Assembly: GCA_000949895.1 (NCBI GenBank)
Contig: JWIT01000009.1
Coordinates: forward strand, 124,001 to 188,000
DNA length: 64,000 nt
Origin: Agrobacterium arsenijevicii
GTDB taxonomy: Bacteria; Pseudomonadota; Alphaproteobacteria; Rhizobiales; Rhizobiaceae
Direction of reading: 5' to 3'
Both the position numbers and the translations under genes were made by a program. Within the stretch, counting starts at the first letter, position 1; each line of letters opens with the position of its first letter. Of the stretch, positions 50,914 through 59,713 are shown in pieces. Below the pieces are notes generated by a model. That model was given only the letters and a program-made list of their open reading frames with translations. It was not told where the DNA came from and made no database searches.

Positions 50914-51612
50914 ATGTCAGACAGTATGAAACCGGTCGTCATGATCAGCGGGGCATCGCGTGGAATCGGCGCGGCCGCCGCTCAGGCAATGCTGGACGCG
51001 GGCTGGGCCGTCAGCCTTGGCATGCGTGACACTTCCGTTTCGAAGTTTTCCGGCGCGTCGGTTCTCAACTGCCGATACGATGCGCTTGATCCGGTGTCGG
51101 AAAAGGAGTGGGTCGCGGAGACTGTGTCGCGATTTGGCGGCATAGACGGCCTCGTGCTGAATGCCGGCATCATGATGAAGCGTACGGTGCTCGAAGCCAC
51201 CGACGAAGACTTTGACATGATGTTCGCCGTCAACGTCAAATCCCCGATGAGGCTGAGCCAGCTTGCCTGGCCACATCTTCAGAAGAAGCCAGGCCGGATA
51301 GTCGTGATGTCGTCACTATCAGGCAAACGCGTGCGCTCCGCAGGCGCCGGTCTTTACGGGATGTCGAAGTTTGCGCTTACGGCACTTTCGCAGGCGCTAC
51401 GCCAGTGCGGCAAGGAAAGCGGTATCCGGTCCACGGCGATTTGCCCGAGCTATGTGGCCACCGATATGGCGCAGGGACTTGCCAGCGCACCGGAAGAGGA
51501 ACTGACGAGGCCCGAAGACATCGCAATTCTGATACGGACGATCCTTTCGCTTCCTCCAAGTGCGAGTATTGCCGAAGTGCCGGTGAACTGGACCGTTGAA
51601 GAGTGCTATTGA
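50914..51612 (+). CDS. Short-chain dehydrogenase/reductase (SDR)
   Basis: A 232-residue classical SDR. The cofactor loop ISGASRGIGAAAAQAM lies near residue 10, NAGIMMKRT near 85, the catalytic Ser in MSSLSGKRV, and the catalytic Tyr in YGMSKFALTALS. It starts 18 bases after the second flavoprotein gene and is presumably the last gene of the IclR-controlled operon. It may reduce or oxidise the aldehyde or keto product of amine oxidation; unproven. Confidence 0.9.
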   Translation: MSDSMKPVVMISGASRGIGAAAAQAMLDAGWAVSLGMRDTSVSKFSGASVLNCRYDALDPVSEKEWVAETVSRFGGIDGLVLNAGIMMKRTVLEATDEDFDMMFAVNVKSPMRLSQLAWPHLQKKPGRIVVMSSLSGKRVRSAGAGLYGMSKFALTALSQALRQCGKESGIRSTAICPSYVATDMAQGLASAPEEELTRPEDIAILIRTILSLPPSASIAEVPVNWTVEECY

Positions 51613-51713
51613 CCGTATAGCGATGCTGAGTGGCTTTCGATTGTTAGCCACCAGCGTGCCGTAGCCAATGGCGATGCATCCCGCTGCGCTTCCCCTTACC
51701 ACCGCCAGCCAGG

Positions 51714-52025
51714 GTGGTTTCGTCGTTTCCGATACGACACAGCGTGGCGCTTCCTCCGGATATGAGCATTGCTACCCTTCCGAAAGACGTCGGCATTCGC
51801 AACGAGGTCGGCTTTTACACGGTGAGATACGAGAAACAGGACGACCGCCTTATCGTTCATCGCCGGCTGGTCCTGAAAGCCAGAGAGCTGGAACCGACAG
51901 GCTATCCGGATCTGGAACGGCTAATCTACGCGGCCCAGAACGATTTTACCGCTATCGTGACGACGAGTGCTGCGCGAACCGAAGCCCGACCGGCAGATGG
52001 GGATGTCGGCAAAAGCCATTCGTAA
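51714..52025 (+). pseudogene. 3' remnant of a DUF3857/transglutaminase-like gene
   Basis: The frame encodes LPKDVGIRNEVGFYTVRYEK, RLIVHRRLVLKARELEPTGY and PDLERLIYAAQNDF, which match the C-terminal end of large DUF3857 (transglutaminase-core) proteins. Those proteins are usually 600 residues or more; here only about 80 recognisable residues remain and the preceding 100 bases show no continuation. No convincing start is present. It appears to be a truncated leftover between the SDR and hutC genes. The assignment is by motif memory. Confidence 0.55.
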
Positions 52026-52047
52026 CAGGCGCGTCCGGGGAGATTTC

Positions 52048-52788
52048 CTATTCCTGGCTTTCGAGCCGGTAGCGGGTGCCTGGATATAATAGCCGCACGG
52101 ATGTTACCGCATGGTTGGAGGACCAGGTTCGGCGTCGCACCTGCAAGCAAGGTTCATGCCGGCCAATCGCCAGCAGTTTGCACTCCCAGGGTTGAGGCGC
52201 TGCGGCCTCGATGAACTGTTCGGTGCGGGAGATCGGCGCCACCGCCGTCAGATATGCATTCGGGGTCAGGGAACTGAAATCCTGCCGGAGATATTCCGGG
52301 GCGACTTCCGCATTGACGAAGCGGTCTTCCAGCTGGATCGGCACGTCGTCCTCATGGTGGACAATGATCGAGTGGAAAATCTTCGATCCGACTTCGATCT
52401 CTAGCGCGGCGGCAAGTTCGGGACCGCATACCTCGGTTTGCGCCAGTATCAGGTTAGGCAGGTGTGAAGAGCCGCGTTCCTTGATCTCGTCCGCGATATT
52501 GCGCACGCCCATCATGCCGGCGCTTCGCTTTTTCAAGGCAACGAACGAGCCGCGCCCCTGAACGCGCACGATGACGCCTTCGGTGGCAAGTTCCCGCAGG
52601 GCGCGGTTTGCCGTCATCCGGCTGACGCCCAGCGTTTCCACCATCTCGTTTTCCGAGGGAACCCTGTGGTGCAATGGCCATTCGCCGCTGGCGATCTTTT
52701 CCTTGATTTGCGTTTTCACACGCTCATAGAGCGGCAGAGAAGGGTGTTCGCTGGATACGGAAAGGCGACTTTCGATCACGGACGGCAT
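52048..52788 (-). CDS. hutC: HutC-like GntR-family repressor
   Basis: This 246-residue GntR/HutC regulator has a winged HTH: LPLYERVKTQIKEKIASGEW, then VPSENEMVETLGVSRMTANR and ALRELATEGVIVRVQGRGSF. A UTRA effector domain follows (FHSIIVHHEDDVPIQLEDRF; VRRRTWSSNHAVTSVRLLYP). HutC senses urocanate in classical histidine utilisation. It is transcribed divergently from the hutXWV-hutH2 operon across a 700-base gap with a candidate palindromic operator. If the lyase gene product yields a urocanate analogue, that would be the natural inducer. Confidence 0.9.
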   Translation of the reverse strand: MPSVIESRLSVSSEHPSLPLYERVKTQIKEKIASGEWPLHHRVPSENEMVETLGVSRMTANRALRELATEGVIVRVQGRGSFVALKKRSAGMMGVRNIADEIKERGSSHLPNLILAQTEVCGPELAAALEIEVGSKIFHSIIVHHEDDVPIQLEDRFVNAEVAPEYLRQDFSSLTPNAYLTAVAPISRTEQFIEAAAPQPWECKLLAIGRHEPCLQVRRRTWSSNHAVTSVRLLYPGTRYRLESQE

Positions 52789-53490
52789 TGGAACTCCCTA
52801 AAAAACAGTCGGATGCCTAAAATATAATCAGAGTTGGCGGCGTATGTAAAATATCATCTTTCCACTTGCTTGTCTTCTAAAACCATGCAAAGTTACATAT
52901 ACAACTTGCGAGGCGCCCAATGAAGGGTGGAAGGGTCAATCTTTTGCGAGCACATTTTCTCGCGGATGACTGAGGTGAGGATGTTCGCATGCCAATCGGC
53001 TCTGAGGGAGAAATCAGGTCCATTGTCTCCGATATTAAAGGGGACGGGCTATGAATGAGCATTTTTACGCATCGCCCACGCTTCCATTGACGCATATGCG
53101 CGCTCGCTTGTTTCGTCCCGCGGCGACCGGATTTGCGAAGGCATCCAGAACGGGCCACGACGATTTTTGCTCGTGGAAAGTGCTGGCGGATCGCTTGGCC
53201 ATGAGGCCGCGGGTCTCCAAAATCGAAGTGACTTCTGCAAAGTTGTATAGTGAACTTGAGGCAAATAATCTGGGTCGCTATGGTGCATTTCCTCGCCGTC
53301 GACAGGGAATCGGCGCCCGAACACACATAAATTCCGGTGAAATACCGCTTCTCATATTGCGAGCGGGCAAACCATGATTTGTCCGGCTAATCCACCATCG
53401 CTCCATGCCTACATGTCCGGGAGAACCCGTAGCGGTACCGCATCAGTTTATGCCGACAGAAATGCCATCATCAATCAAAAGGGGAATAAA
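52789..53490. other. Long hutC/hutX intergenic region
   Basis: About 700 bases without a supported gene. The AT-rich left part (52800-52910) holds the hutC promoter and a palindrome. Frames at 53051-53377 (plus) and 52877-53326 (minus) overlap one another and match no family; both are taken as chance frames. A decayed gene cannot be excluded. The hutX promoter must lie in the right part. Confidence 0.5.
52890..52907. promoter_or_regulatory. Candidate HutC operator
   Basis: AAGTT-ACATATAC-AACTT is a near-perfect 18-base palindrome centred on ATAT, 102 bases upstream of the hutC start. Known HutC sites are similar AT-centred palindromes with TGTATA-like halves, so this is the best operator candidate in the divergent region. 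Binding is inferred. Confidence 0.5.
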
Positions 53491-54528
53491 ATGTTGAATA
53501 CAAAACTGAAATTCGCGCTTGCCACCACCGCCTTGCTTGCGGCGCTGCCGATGGGTTCTGCCCATGCCGCCAGCTACTGCGGAGAGGGAAAGACCGTCAC
53601 TTTCGCCGGCATCGACTGGGAAAGCGGTTCCTTCATTACTGAGGTTATGAAGACCATCCTGTCGAAAGGATATGATTGCAAGGTTGATTCCATTCCCGGC
53701 AATTCCGTGACGCTGGAACAGGCGACCGCCAACAACGACGTGCAGATTTTCGCCGAGGAGTGGATCGGCCGGTCTGATGTCTGGAACAAGGCCGCTGCCG
53801 CAGGGAAAGTGACCTCGGTCGGTAAAACCTTCGTGGGCGCCTCCGAGGGCTGGTTCGTCCCTGAGTATGTGATCAAGGGTGATGCCGCCAAGGGCATCGC
53901 GGCAAAGGCCCCCGACTTGAAAAGTGTCGAGCAGCTTTCCGATCCCAAGATCGTCGCGCTGTTCCAGGATCCGGAAGAGCCGTCCAAGGGACGTTTCCTC
54001 AATTGCCCGTCGGGCTGGACCTGTGAGGGCGTCAATACCGCCAAGCTTGAGGCCTACAAGCTCGACAAGCCCTATGTGAACTTCCGTCCCGGCACGGGCA
54101 CGGCGCTGGATGCGGCGATCAGCTCCGCTTATCTCCAGGGTGACCCGATCTTGTTCTACTATTGGAACCCGACCGCAATCATGGGCAAATACAAGCTGGT
54201 GCAGCTTGCCGAGCCTGCTTACACCGAGGCTTGCTGGAAGGAACTGACGAGCGCCGACGGTAAACGCGAGGCCGGATGCGCATTCCCGGCCGTCGAGGTC
54301 GCCTACGGTGTCAACAGTGATTTCGCCAAGGCCGCCCCTGATATTATGGAAGTCCTCGGCAAAGCCACTTTCCCGCTCGACGAGGTCAATTCCAGCCTCG
54401 CCTATATGGTTGACGAGAAGACCGATGCGGTTGCCGCAGCGACGCGGTTCCTCAAGACCAAGGGCGATATCTGGGGCGCATGGGTGTCACCGGAGGCCAA
54501 AACCCGCATCGAAGCGGCGGTCAAGTAA
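53491..54528 (+). CDS. hutX: ProU-family ABC substrate-binding protein (HutX-like)
   Basis: The 345-residue receptor of the OpuAC (glycine-betaine/proline-betaine/histidine) family has a signal peptide ending GSAHAASYC (cleavage near 26). The mature part is [35 protein letters not shown] and [15 protein letters not shown]. The start at 53491 has AAAAGGGG. In Sinorhizobium meliloti the hutXWV importer handles histidine, proline and betaines. Aromatic residues that cage quaternary ammonium ligands are present in this family; here Trp and Tyr residues are scattered through the sequence. A betaine-like ligand such as ergothioneine or hercynine is possible (see findings). Confidence 0.88.
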   Translation: MLNTKLKFALATTALLAALPMGSAHAASYCGEGKTVTFAGIDWESGSFITEVMKTILSKGYDCKVDSIPGNSVTLEQATANNDVQIFAEEWIGRSDVWNKAAAAGKVTSVGKTFVGASEGWFVPEYVIKGDAAKGIAAKAPDLKSVEQLSDPKIVALFQDPEEPSKGRFLNCPSGWTCEGVNTAKLEAYKLDKPYVNFRPGTGTALDAAISSAYLQGDPILFYYWNPTAIMGKYKLVQLAEPAYTEACWKELTSADGKREAGCAFPAVEVAYGVNSDFAKAAPDIMEVLGKATFPLDEVNSSLAYMVDEKTDAVAAATRFLKTKGDIWGAWVSPEAKTRIEAAVK

Positions 54529-54537
54529 CAATCGCGG

Positions 54538-54574
54538 GGCCGCGCACCGGATCGGCGCGCGGCCTTTTCTTTTC
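54538..54574 (+). terminator. Terminator/attenuator between hutX and hutW
   Basis: GGCCGCGC and GCGCGGCC form an eight-base GC stem around eleven bases, followed by TTTTCTTTT. This is a good intrinsic terminator placed nine bases after the binding-protein stop and inside the operon. It probably lets only part of the transcription continue into the permease and ATPase genes, so the receptor is overproduced. Confidence 0.75.
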
Positions 54575-54632
54575 CCGTCAGGGCCGGAACCCGTCGAGGA
54601 CGGAAAACGGCAACGTGCGAGGGCGTTACCCG

Positions 54633-55490
54633 ATGTTTCCTGAAACTTTTCATATTTCCGTTCGCGGCCCGATCAACGAATTCGTCCAGACACTGGTGGT
54701 CAATTACGGTTTCGTGTTCAAGGCGATTTCGCAGACCATTCTGCAGGTCATCCTGTTCATGGAATGGATATTGCGCGGTCTGCCGTGGTGGGTGGTTTTC
54801 ATCGCGTTTCTGGCGCTTGCATGGTTTGCCGCCCGCAAAATCTCGCTCGTTCTCATGGTTGGGGTAATGCTGCTGATCGTCGGCGCTCTCGGCCTCTGGG
54901 ACCTGACGATGCAGACACTGGCGCTGATGCTCATCGCCAGCCTGATTTCCGTCGTCATCGGCGTGCCGGTCGGTATCTGGCTCGCCAAGAGCCAGATCAT
55001 GCGGCGCATAACGTTACCCGTCCTCGACGTCATGCAGACGATGCCGAGTTTCGTCTATCTCATTCCGGCAATCATGCTGTTCGGTCTTGGCAAGGTGCCG
55101 GCAGTCCTCGCGACCATCATATATGCCGTGCCGCCATTGATACGCCTGACCGATCTCGGCATCCGGCAGGTCGACAGCGAAGTGGTGGAGGCGGCGACCG
55201 CTTTTGGCGGCAGCCCGTCGCAAATCCTGTTCGGGGTCGAGCTTCCGCTTGCCACGCCGACGATAATGGCGGGCCTGAACCAGACGATCATGATGGCGCT
55301 TTCCATGGTGGTGGTCGCGTCCATGATCGGCGCCCGCGGACTGGGGGAACAGGTTTTGAACGGAATTCAGACGCTCGATGTCGGAAAGGGTCTCGAAGCG
55401 GGGCTTGGCATCGTCATTCTCGCAATCGTGCTTGACCGTATTACGCAGGGCTTTGGCCAATCCAGCCGGAAGGAACGCGGCGATGACTGA
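54633..55490 (+). CDS. hutW: ProU-family ABC permease (HutW-like)
   Basis: This is a 285-residue ProW/OpuAB-like permease. Hydrophobic helices run from about residue 30; the family motif [20 protein letters not shown] lies near residue 133 and [20 protein letters not shown] near 183. The start at 54633 (MFPETF) is inferred from homology-like spacing; its ribosome site is weak. Its stop overlaps the ATPase ATG by eight bases. It forms the channel for the HutX receptor. Confidence 0.9.
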   Translation: MFPETFHISVRGPINEFVQTLVVNYGFVFKAISQTILQVILFMEWILRGLPWWVVFIAFLALAWFAARKISLVLMVGVMLLIVGALGLWDLTMQTLALMLIASLISVVIGVPVGIWLAKSQIMRRITLPVLDVMQTMPSFVYLIPAIMLFGLGKVPAVLATIIYAVPPLIRLTDLGIRQVDSEVVEAATAFGGSPSQILFGVELPLATPTIMAGLNQTIMMALSMVVVASMIGARGLGEQVLNGIQTLDVGKGLEAGLGIVILAIVLDRITQGFGQSSRKERGDD

Positions 55491-56325
55491 TATTGCAATC
55501 CGTAACGTTTCCAAGATTTTCGGCAGCAACTGGAAGACCGCGCTTGCCATGACCCGGGATGGTGTCGACAAGGCCGCGATATTGGCCAAGACCGGCTGCA
55601 GCGTTGGCCTCGACAATGTCAGCCTCGATATCGCCGGCAGCCGCGTCTTTGTCATCATGGGGCTGTCCGGTTCCGGAAAATCGACCCTGGTTCGCCACAT
55701 CAACCGCCTGATCGAGCCGACAAGCGGTGAAATTCTCGTCGGCGGCAGCAATGTGCTCGACCTGAACCCGAAGGACCTGCGAAGCTTCCGCAATCGCCGC
55801 GTCAGCATGGTGTTCCAGAATTTCGGGCTGATGCCGCATCGCACCGTCCTTCAGAACGTCATCTACGGCCAGCGTGTGCGTGGTCTTTCCACGGCGGAAG
55901 CGGACCCGATCGGCATGAAATGGATCGAGACGGTGGGTCTTGCCGGTTACGAGAACAAAATGCCGCATCAGCTTTCCGGCGGCATGAAGCAGCGTGTCGG
56001 CCTTGCCCGTGCGCTCGCAGCCGATACCGACGTTATTCTGATGGACGAAGCGTTTTCCGCCCTCGACCCGCTGATCCGCGCGGATATGCAGGACCAGCTT
56101 CTGCAACTGGAAAAGAACCTTTCGAAAACGATCGTCTTCATCACCCACGATCTCGATGAGGCGCTGCGCATCGGTGCACAGATCGCGATCCTGAAGGACG
56201 GAAAGCTGGTGCAGGTCGGAACACCTGATGATATCCTCAATCGCCCGGCCAGCGATTATGTCGCCCGGTTCGTACAGCGCCGTGCCGGTGCTGGAAATAC
56301 TGCCGGACATGCCCATCATGAATGA
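55483..56325 (+). CDS. hutV: ProU-family ABC ATPase (HutV-like)
   Basis: The product is a 280-residue ProV-like ATPase with Walker [11 protein letters not shown]-loop [12 protein letters not shown], signature LSGGMKQR, Walker [13 protein letters not shown] and switch FITHD. It lacks the C-terminal CBS domains found in osmotic ProV proteins (about 400 residues). It ends in a His-rich tail (GHAHHE). It overlaps hutW upstream and hutH2 downstream by eight bases each. Loss of the CBS osmosensor suits a nutrient importer rather than an osmoprotection system. Confidence 0.9.
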   Translation: MTDIAIRNVSKIFGSNWKTALAMTRDGVDKAAILAKTGCSVGLDNVSLDIAGSRVFVIMGLSGSGKSTLVRHINRLIEPTSGEILVGGSNVLDLNPKDLRSFRNRRVSMVFQNFGLMPHRTVLQNVIYGQRVRGLSTAEADPIGMKWIETVGLAGYENKMPHQLSGGMKQRVGLARALAADTDVILMDEAFSALDPLIRADMQDQLLQLEKNLSKTIVFITHDLDEALRIGAQIAILKDGKLVQVGTPDDILNRPASDYVARFVQRRAGAGNTAGHAHHE

Positions 56326-57826
56326 GACCGTCGTCATCGATCGCGGCGCTTCGTGGCGGGATATTGCCGCAGTGGCGAAAGGTGCGCAGCTCTCCCTGGC
56401 GGATGCCGCCTGGGCACGCATCTCCGCCGCGCGCGATATTGTCGAGGCGCTCGTCGCCAAGGGCGTGCGCGGTTATGGCATCAATACAGGCGTCGGCGCC
56501 CTCTGCGATGTTATCGTCGATGAGGATCGTCAGCAGGCTCTGTCGCGCAACATCCTGCTCAGCCATTCCTGCGGCGTCGGAGAACCGCTGGAACGGGAGA
56601 AAACCCGTGCCATCATGGCCGCACAAATTGTCAATTTTGCCCATGGTTTCTCCGGCATAAGGGTGGAAACCGTCGAAGCCTTGCTTGCCCTGTTGAACGC
56701 GGATGTGTTGCCCGTAATCCCCTCGCGCGGCTCGGTCGGATACCTCACGCATGCGGCGGCAATCGGGCTGGTTCTGATCGGCGAAGGCGAGGCGATCCAT
56801 AATGGCGAAAGGCTTGACGGCCGACGGGCGCTGGCTGCCGCCGGTCTTTCGCCGCTTGTGCCTCAGGCCAAGGAGGGCTTAAGCCTCGTCAACGGAACGC
56901 CTTGTGCCACCGGGCTTGCATGTCTGGCATTGGCGCGCATGGAAAGCCTGCTGGACTGGGCGGATGCGGCCGCCGCGATGACCTACGAGAACCTCGGAGC
57001 GCAATCCGATCCCTTCGCGGCGTCGCCGCTTGCTTTGCGTGTCTCCGCAGGGCTTCAGCTTGTCGGGAACAATCTTCGCCATCTGCTGGCAGACAGCCCT
57101 CTGCTAGCTCGGTCGGCGGGTTCGCGCACGCAGGATCCGCTCAGCCTTCGTGCAGTACCGCAAATCCATGGCGCCGTCCGCGACAGCGTCACGCAGATCG
57201 GTGACGTGGTGAACCGTGAATTAGCGAGCGTGACGGACAATCCGGTCGTCGCCGGGTCGCCGGATGCGCCGGAAGTGCATTCGCAGGCCCATGCCGTTGG
57301 TGCGGCACTTGGGCTTGCCATGGATGGCCTCGCCGTTGCCGCGGCGGAGCTGGCAAGCATTTCAGAACGCCGGATCGATCGTCTCGTCAACCCGCTGGTC
57401 AGCGGCTTGCCGGCGTTTCTGGCGGAGGGCAGCGGTGTCTGCTCCGGCTTCATGATCATTCAATACACGGCAGCGGCCCTGGCGGCAGAAAACCGGCGGC
57501 TGGCAGCACCGGCAAGCCTCGATGGCGGCATAACCTCCGCCTTGCAGGAAGACGTTCTCACCCACGCCACGCCGGCTGCCGACAAGGCGCTTTCAATCAT
57601 CGCCAATCTGGAAACGATCCTCGCAATCGAGATCATGAGCGCCGCGCAGGCCTATGACATACAGCCGGAAAAATGTGGCATGGCGCTGGGCACCGATGTG
57701 CTCTATCGGCGTGTTCGCGCTGTGGTCCCGTTCTATCGTGATGATCGGCCACTTAACGGTCTGCTTGCCGTCATAGGGAACATGCTGCACACCACCACCC
57801 CTCAAATGGAGACACCCTGGTCGTAA
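56318..57826 (+). CDS. hutH2: MIO-less histidine-ammonia-lyase homologue (HutH2; possible ergothionase)
   Basis: This is a 502-residue member of the HAL/PAL lyase family. It has the Tyr loop YGINTGVG (Tyr53), LSHSCGVGEPL (residues 82-91), LVNGTPCATG (190-199), SGFMIIQYTAAAL (376-388) and ALQED (408-412). The segment where histidases read GSVGASGDLAPL here reads GSVGYLTHAA (138-147). The Ala-Ser-Gly that cyclises to the MIO electrophile is missing, a seven-residue deletion relative to HutH. DPYSLR of histidases is DPLSLR (273-278), so the catalytic Tyr is Leu. The gene overlaps hutV, hence coupled translation. Deaminating a primary amine without MIO is unlikely; elimination of trimethylamine from ergothioneine or hercynine is the best alternative. 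Confidence 0.85.
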   Translation: MNETVVIDRGASWRDIAAVAKGAQLSLADAAWARISAARDIVEALVAKGVRGYGINTGVGALCDVIVDEDRQQALSRNILLSHSCGVGEPLEREKTRAIMAAQIVNFAHGFSGIRVETVEALLALLNADVLPVIPSRGSVGYLTHAAAIGLVLIGEGEAIHNGERLDGRRALAAAGLSPLVPQAKEGLSLVNGTPCATGLACLALARMESLLDWADAAAAMTYENLGAQSDPFAASPLALRVSAGLQLVGNNLRHLLADSPLLARSAGSRTQDPLSLRAVPQIHGAVRDSVTQIGDVVNRELASVTDNPVVAGSPDAPEVHSQAHAVGAALGLAMDGLAVAAAELASISERRIDRLVNPLVSGLPAFLAEGSGVCSGFMIIQYTAAALAAENRRLAAPASLDGGITSALQEDVLTHATPAADKALSIIANLETILAIEIMSAAQAYDIQPEKCGMALGTDVLYRRVRAVVPFYRDDRPLNGLLAVIGNMLHTTTPQMETPWS

Positions 57827-58013
57827 GTGGGGATGCCTGGGGGCTGGCATCGGAGGAGTGTTCGTTTTCTACCCGCGCCGTCTTTGATCTTTCCAGCGGC
57901 AAGGCGACTATTGCCGCCCAGGGGATTTTGCCAATGTGGTGCGGCAAAGATTTCCTCCGAATTAAAATAGTTTTCCTGTAAAGAAGGGAAAACACTTCAT
58001 GCCGGAGGACCCC

Positions 58014-58676
58014 ATGGCAAAGGACAGCACGAAGACCGAGCCTGCGCTTCTATCGCAGGATCCACATGCGGTTCGCGAGCCGAGGGTCAATAATCTCGAA
58101 ATGGCGATCGGCCATGAGGTGCGTGCCTATCGCAAGAAGCTCGGTATCACGGTCACCGATCTCGCATCCGCCACCGGCGTATCCGTGGGCATGCTCTCAA
58201 AGATCGAAAACGGCAATATCTCCCCGTCGCTCACCACGCTGCAGACGCTTTCGAGGGCGCTGGGCGTGCCGATCACCGCGTTCTTTCGCGGCTTCGAGGA
58301 GCCGCGCAGCGCCACCTTCGTCAAGGCGGGGCAAGGGGTGAACATCGAACGCAGAGGCACCCGCGCCGGCCATCAATACAGCCTGCTGGGCCATATCGAC
58401 AACAATACCAGCGGCGTCACCGTCGAGCCCTATCTCATCACGCTTACTAAAGACTCGGATGTGTTTCCGACCTTCCAGCATGAGGGCATGGAGTTTCTCT
58501 ACATGCTGGAGGGAGAGGTGGTTTATCGCCATGGCGAGCAGCTTTTCACCATGCAGGCCGGCGACAGCTTGTTTTTCGATGCCGATGCGCCGCATGGGCC
58601 GGAGGAGCTGGTGAAACTCCCCGCCCGCTATCTGTCGATCATTTCCTATCCACAAAGGCGGCTGGCCAATGATTGA
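58014..58676 (+). CDS. XRE-cupin transcriptional regulator (PuuR-like)
   Basis: A 220-residue protein with an N-terminal XRE helix-turn-helix (AYRKKLGITVTDLASATGVS, VGMLSKIENGNISPSLTTLQ) and a C-terminal cupin domain (FQHEGMEFLYMLEGEVVYRH; AGDSLFFDADAPHGPEEL). The start at 58014 follows GGAGG; an ATG at 57999 is an alternative. Regulators of this form govern amine, glutamine and related operons. It sits directly before glxB-glxC-glxD-glnT and presumably controls them, being separated from hutH2 by about 190 bases. Confidence 0.9.
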   Translation: MAKDSTKTEPALLSQDPHAVREPRVNNLEMAIGHEVRAYRKKLGITVTDLASATGVSVGMLSKIENGNISPSLTTLQTLSRALGVPITAFFRGFEEPRSATFVKAGQGVNIERRGTRAGHQYSLLGHIDNNTSGVTVEPYLITLTKDSDVFPTFQHEGMEFLYMLEGEVVYRHGEQLFTMQAGDSLFFDADAPHGPEELVKLPARYLSIISYPQRRLAND

Positions 58677-58771
58677 TAAGTTGCCTTAGAAGAAAAAAAT
58701 ATTCCTGATAGTTGATTTGTGAAATTTCGCATGTTAGCCCTTCATTCAGAAACGAATGGAGGTGCCTGTCG

Positions 58772-59677
58772 ATGTGCGGCATTGTTGGACTATTCCTGAA
58801 AGACAAAAGCCTCGAACCACAGCTGGGTGAGCTGCTTTCGGACATGCTCGTTACCATGACGGATCGCGGGCCGGACTCTGCCGGGATCGCCATCTATGGA
58901 AGCGTTGCCGATGGCAGGGCGAAGGTGACCGTGCAGTCGGCCGATCCCGCCGCCGATTTCTCCGGCCTAACCGAAGCGCTGAAGGAAAACGGCGTCGAGG
59001 CTTCGGTCACGGTGAAAAGCACCCATGCGGTGCTGGATATTCCTTCCGATAAGCTCGACGGCATTCGCGCGGTTCTCACCGCCATTCGTCCGGATATCCG
59101 GGTCATGGGTTCCGGCGATAGCGTCGAAATCTACAAGGAAACCGGCCTGCCGAAGGATGTCGTCGCCCGTTTCGACGTGCGCTCCATGGCAGGCTCCCAT
59201 GGCATCGGCCACACCCGCATGGCGACGGAATCGGCCGTGACGACGCTTGGCGCGCACCCCTTTTCCACCGGTGCGGACCAGTGCCTGGTGCATAACGGTT
59301 CGCTCTCCAACCATAACAATCTGCGTCGGGAACTGGTGCGTGAGGGCATGACCTTCGAGACACAGAACGACTCGGAAGTGGCTGCCGCCTATCTCACGGC
59401 GGAAATGGCCAAGGGCAAGGATCTGGGCGAGGCGCTGACCGGCGCGCTGGATGATCTCGATGGTTTCTTCACCTTTGTCGTCGGCACCAAATCCGGTTTC
59501 GGCGTGGTGCGCGATCCCATCGCCTGCAAGCCGGCTGTCATGGCCGAGACCGATCAATATGTCGCTTTCGGTTCCGAATATCGTGCGCTGGTCAACCTGC
59601 CCGGCATCGAAAATGCCCGTGTATGGGAGCCGGAACCGGCGACCGTCTATTTCTGGGACCATGAAAAGGCCGCCTGA
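58772..59677 (+). CDS. glxB: GlxB/MgsA-like class II glutamine amidotransferase subunit
   Basis: This 301-residue class II amidotransferase has catalytic N-terminal Cys2 exposed in MCGIVGLFL. GHTRMATES, VHNGSLSNHNNLRREL and FETQNDSEVAAAYL are conserved glutaminase motifs. The start at 58772 follows GGAGGTG. It is homologous to the first third of glutamate synthase and, with GlxC and GlxD, forms a split glutamate-synthase-like enzyme. In methylotrophs the same trio (MgsABC) makes N-methylglutamate. Cotranscribed with glxC (36-base gap). Confidence 0.9.
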   Translation: MCGIVGLFLKDKSLEPQLGELLSDMLVTMTDRGPDSAGIAIYGSVADGRAKVTVQSADPAADFSGLTEALKENGVEASVTVKSTHAVLDIPSDKLDGIRAVLTAIRPDIRVMGSGDSVEIYKETGLPKDVVARFDVRSMAGSHGIGHTRMATESAVTTLGAHPFSTGADQCLVHNGSLSNHNNLRRELVREGMTFETQNDSEVAAAYLTAEMAKGKDLGEALTGALDDLDGFFTFVVGTKSGFGVVRDPIACKPAVMAETDQYVAFGSEYRALVNLPGIENARVWEPEPATVYFWDHEKAA

Positions 59678-59713
59678 AACCGTCATCGGCGCATATTGCG
59701 AAAGTCATAATCC

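Noticed and set aside
52877-53377. Overlapping short frames on both strands in the hutC-hutX gap
   Set aside because: They exclude one another, match no family and lack good start regions; treated as chance frames in a long leader.
56318-57826. Calling the lyase an ordinary histidine ammonia-lyase
   Set aside because: The MIO-forming Ala-Ser-Gly and the catalytic Tyr of DPYSLR are absent, so the standard reaction is not supported by the sequence.
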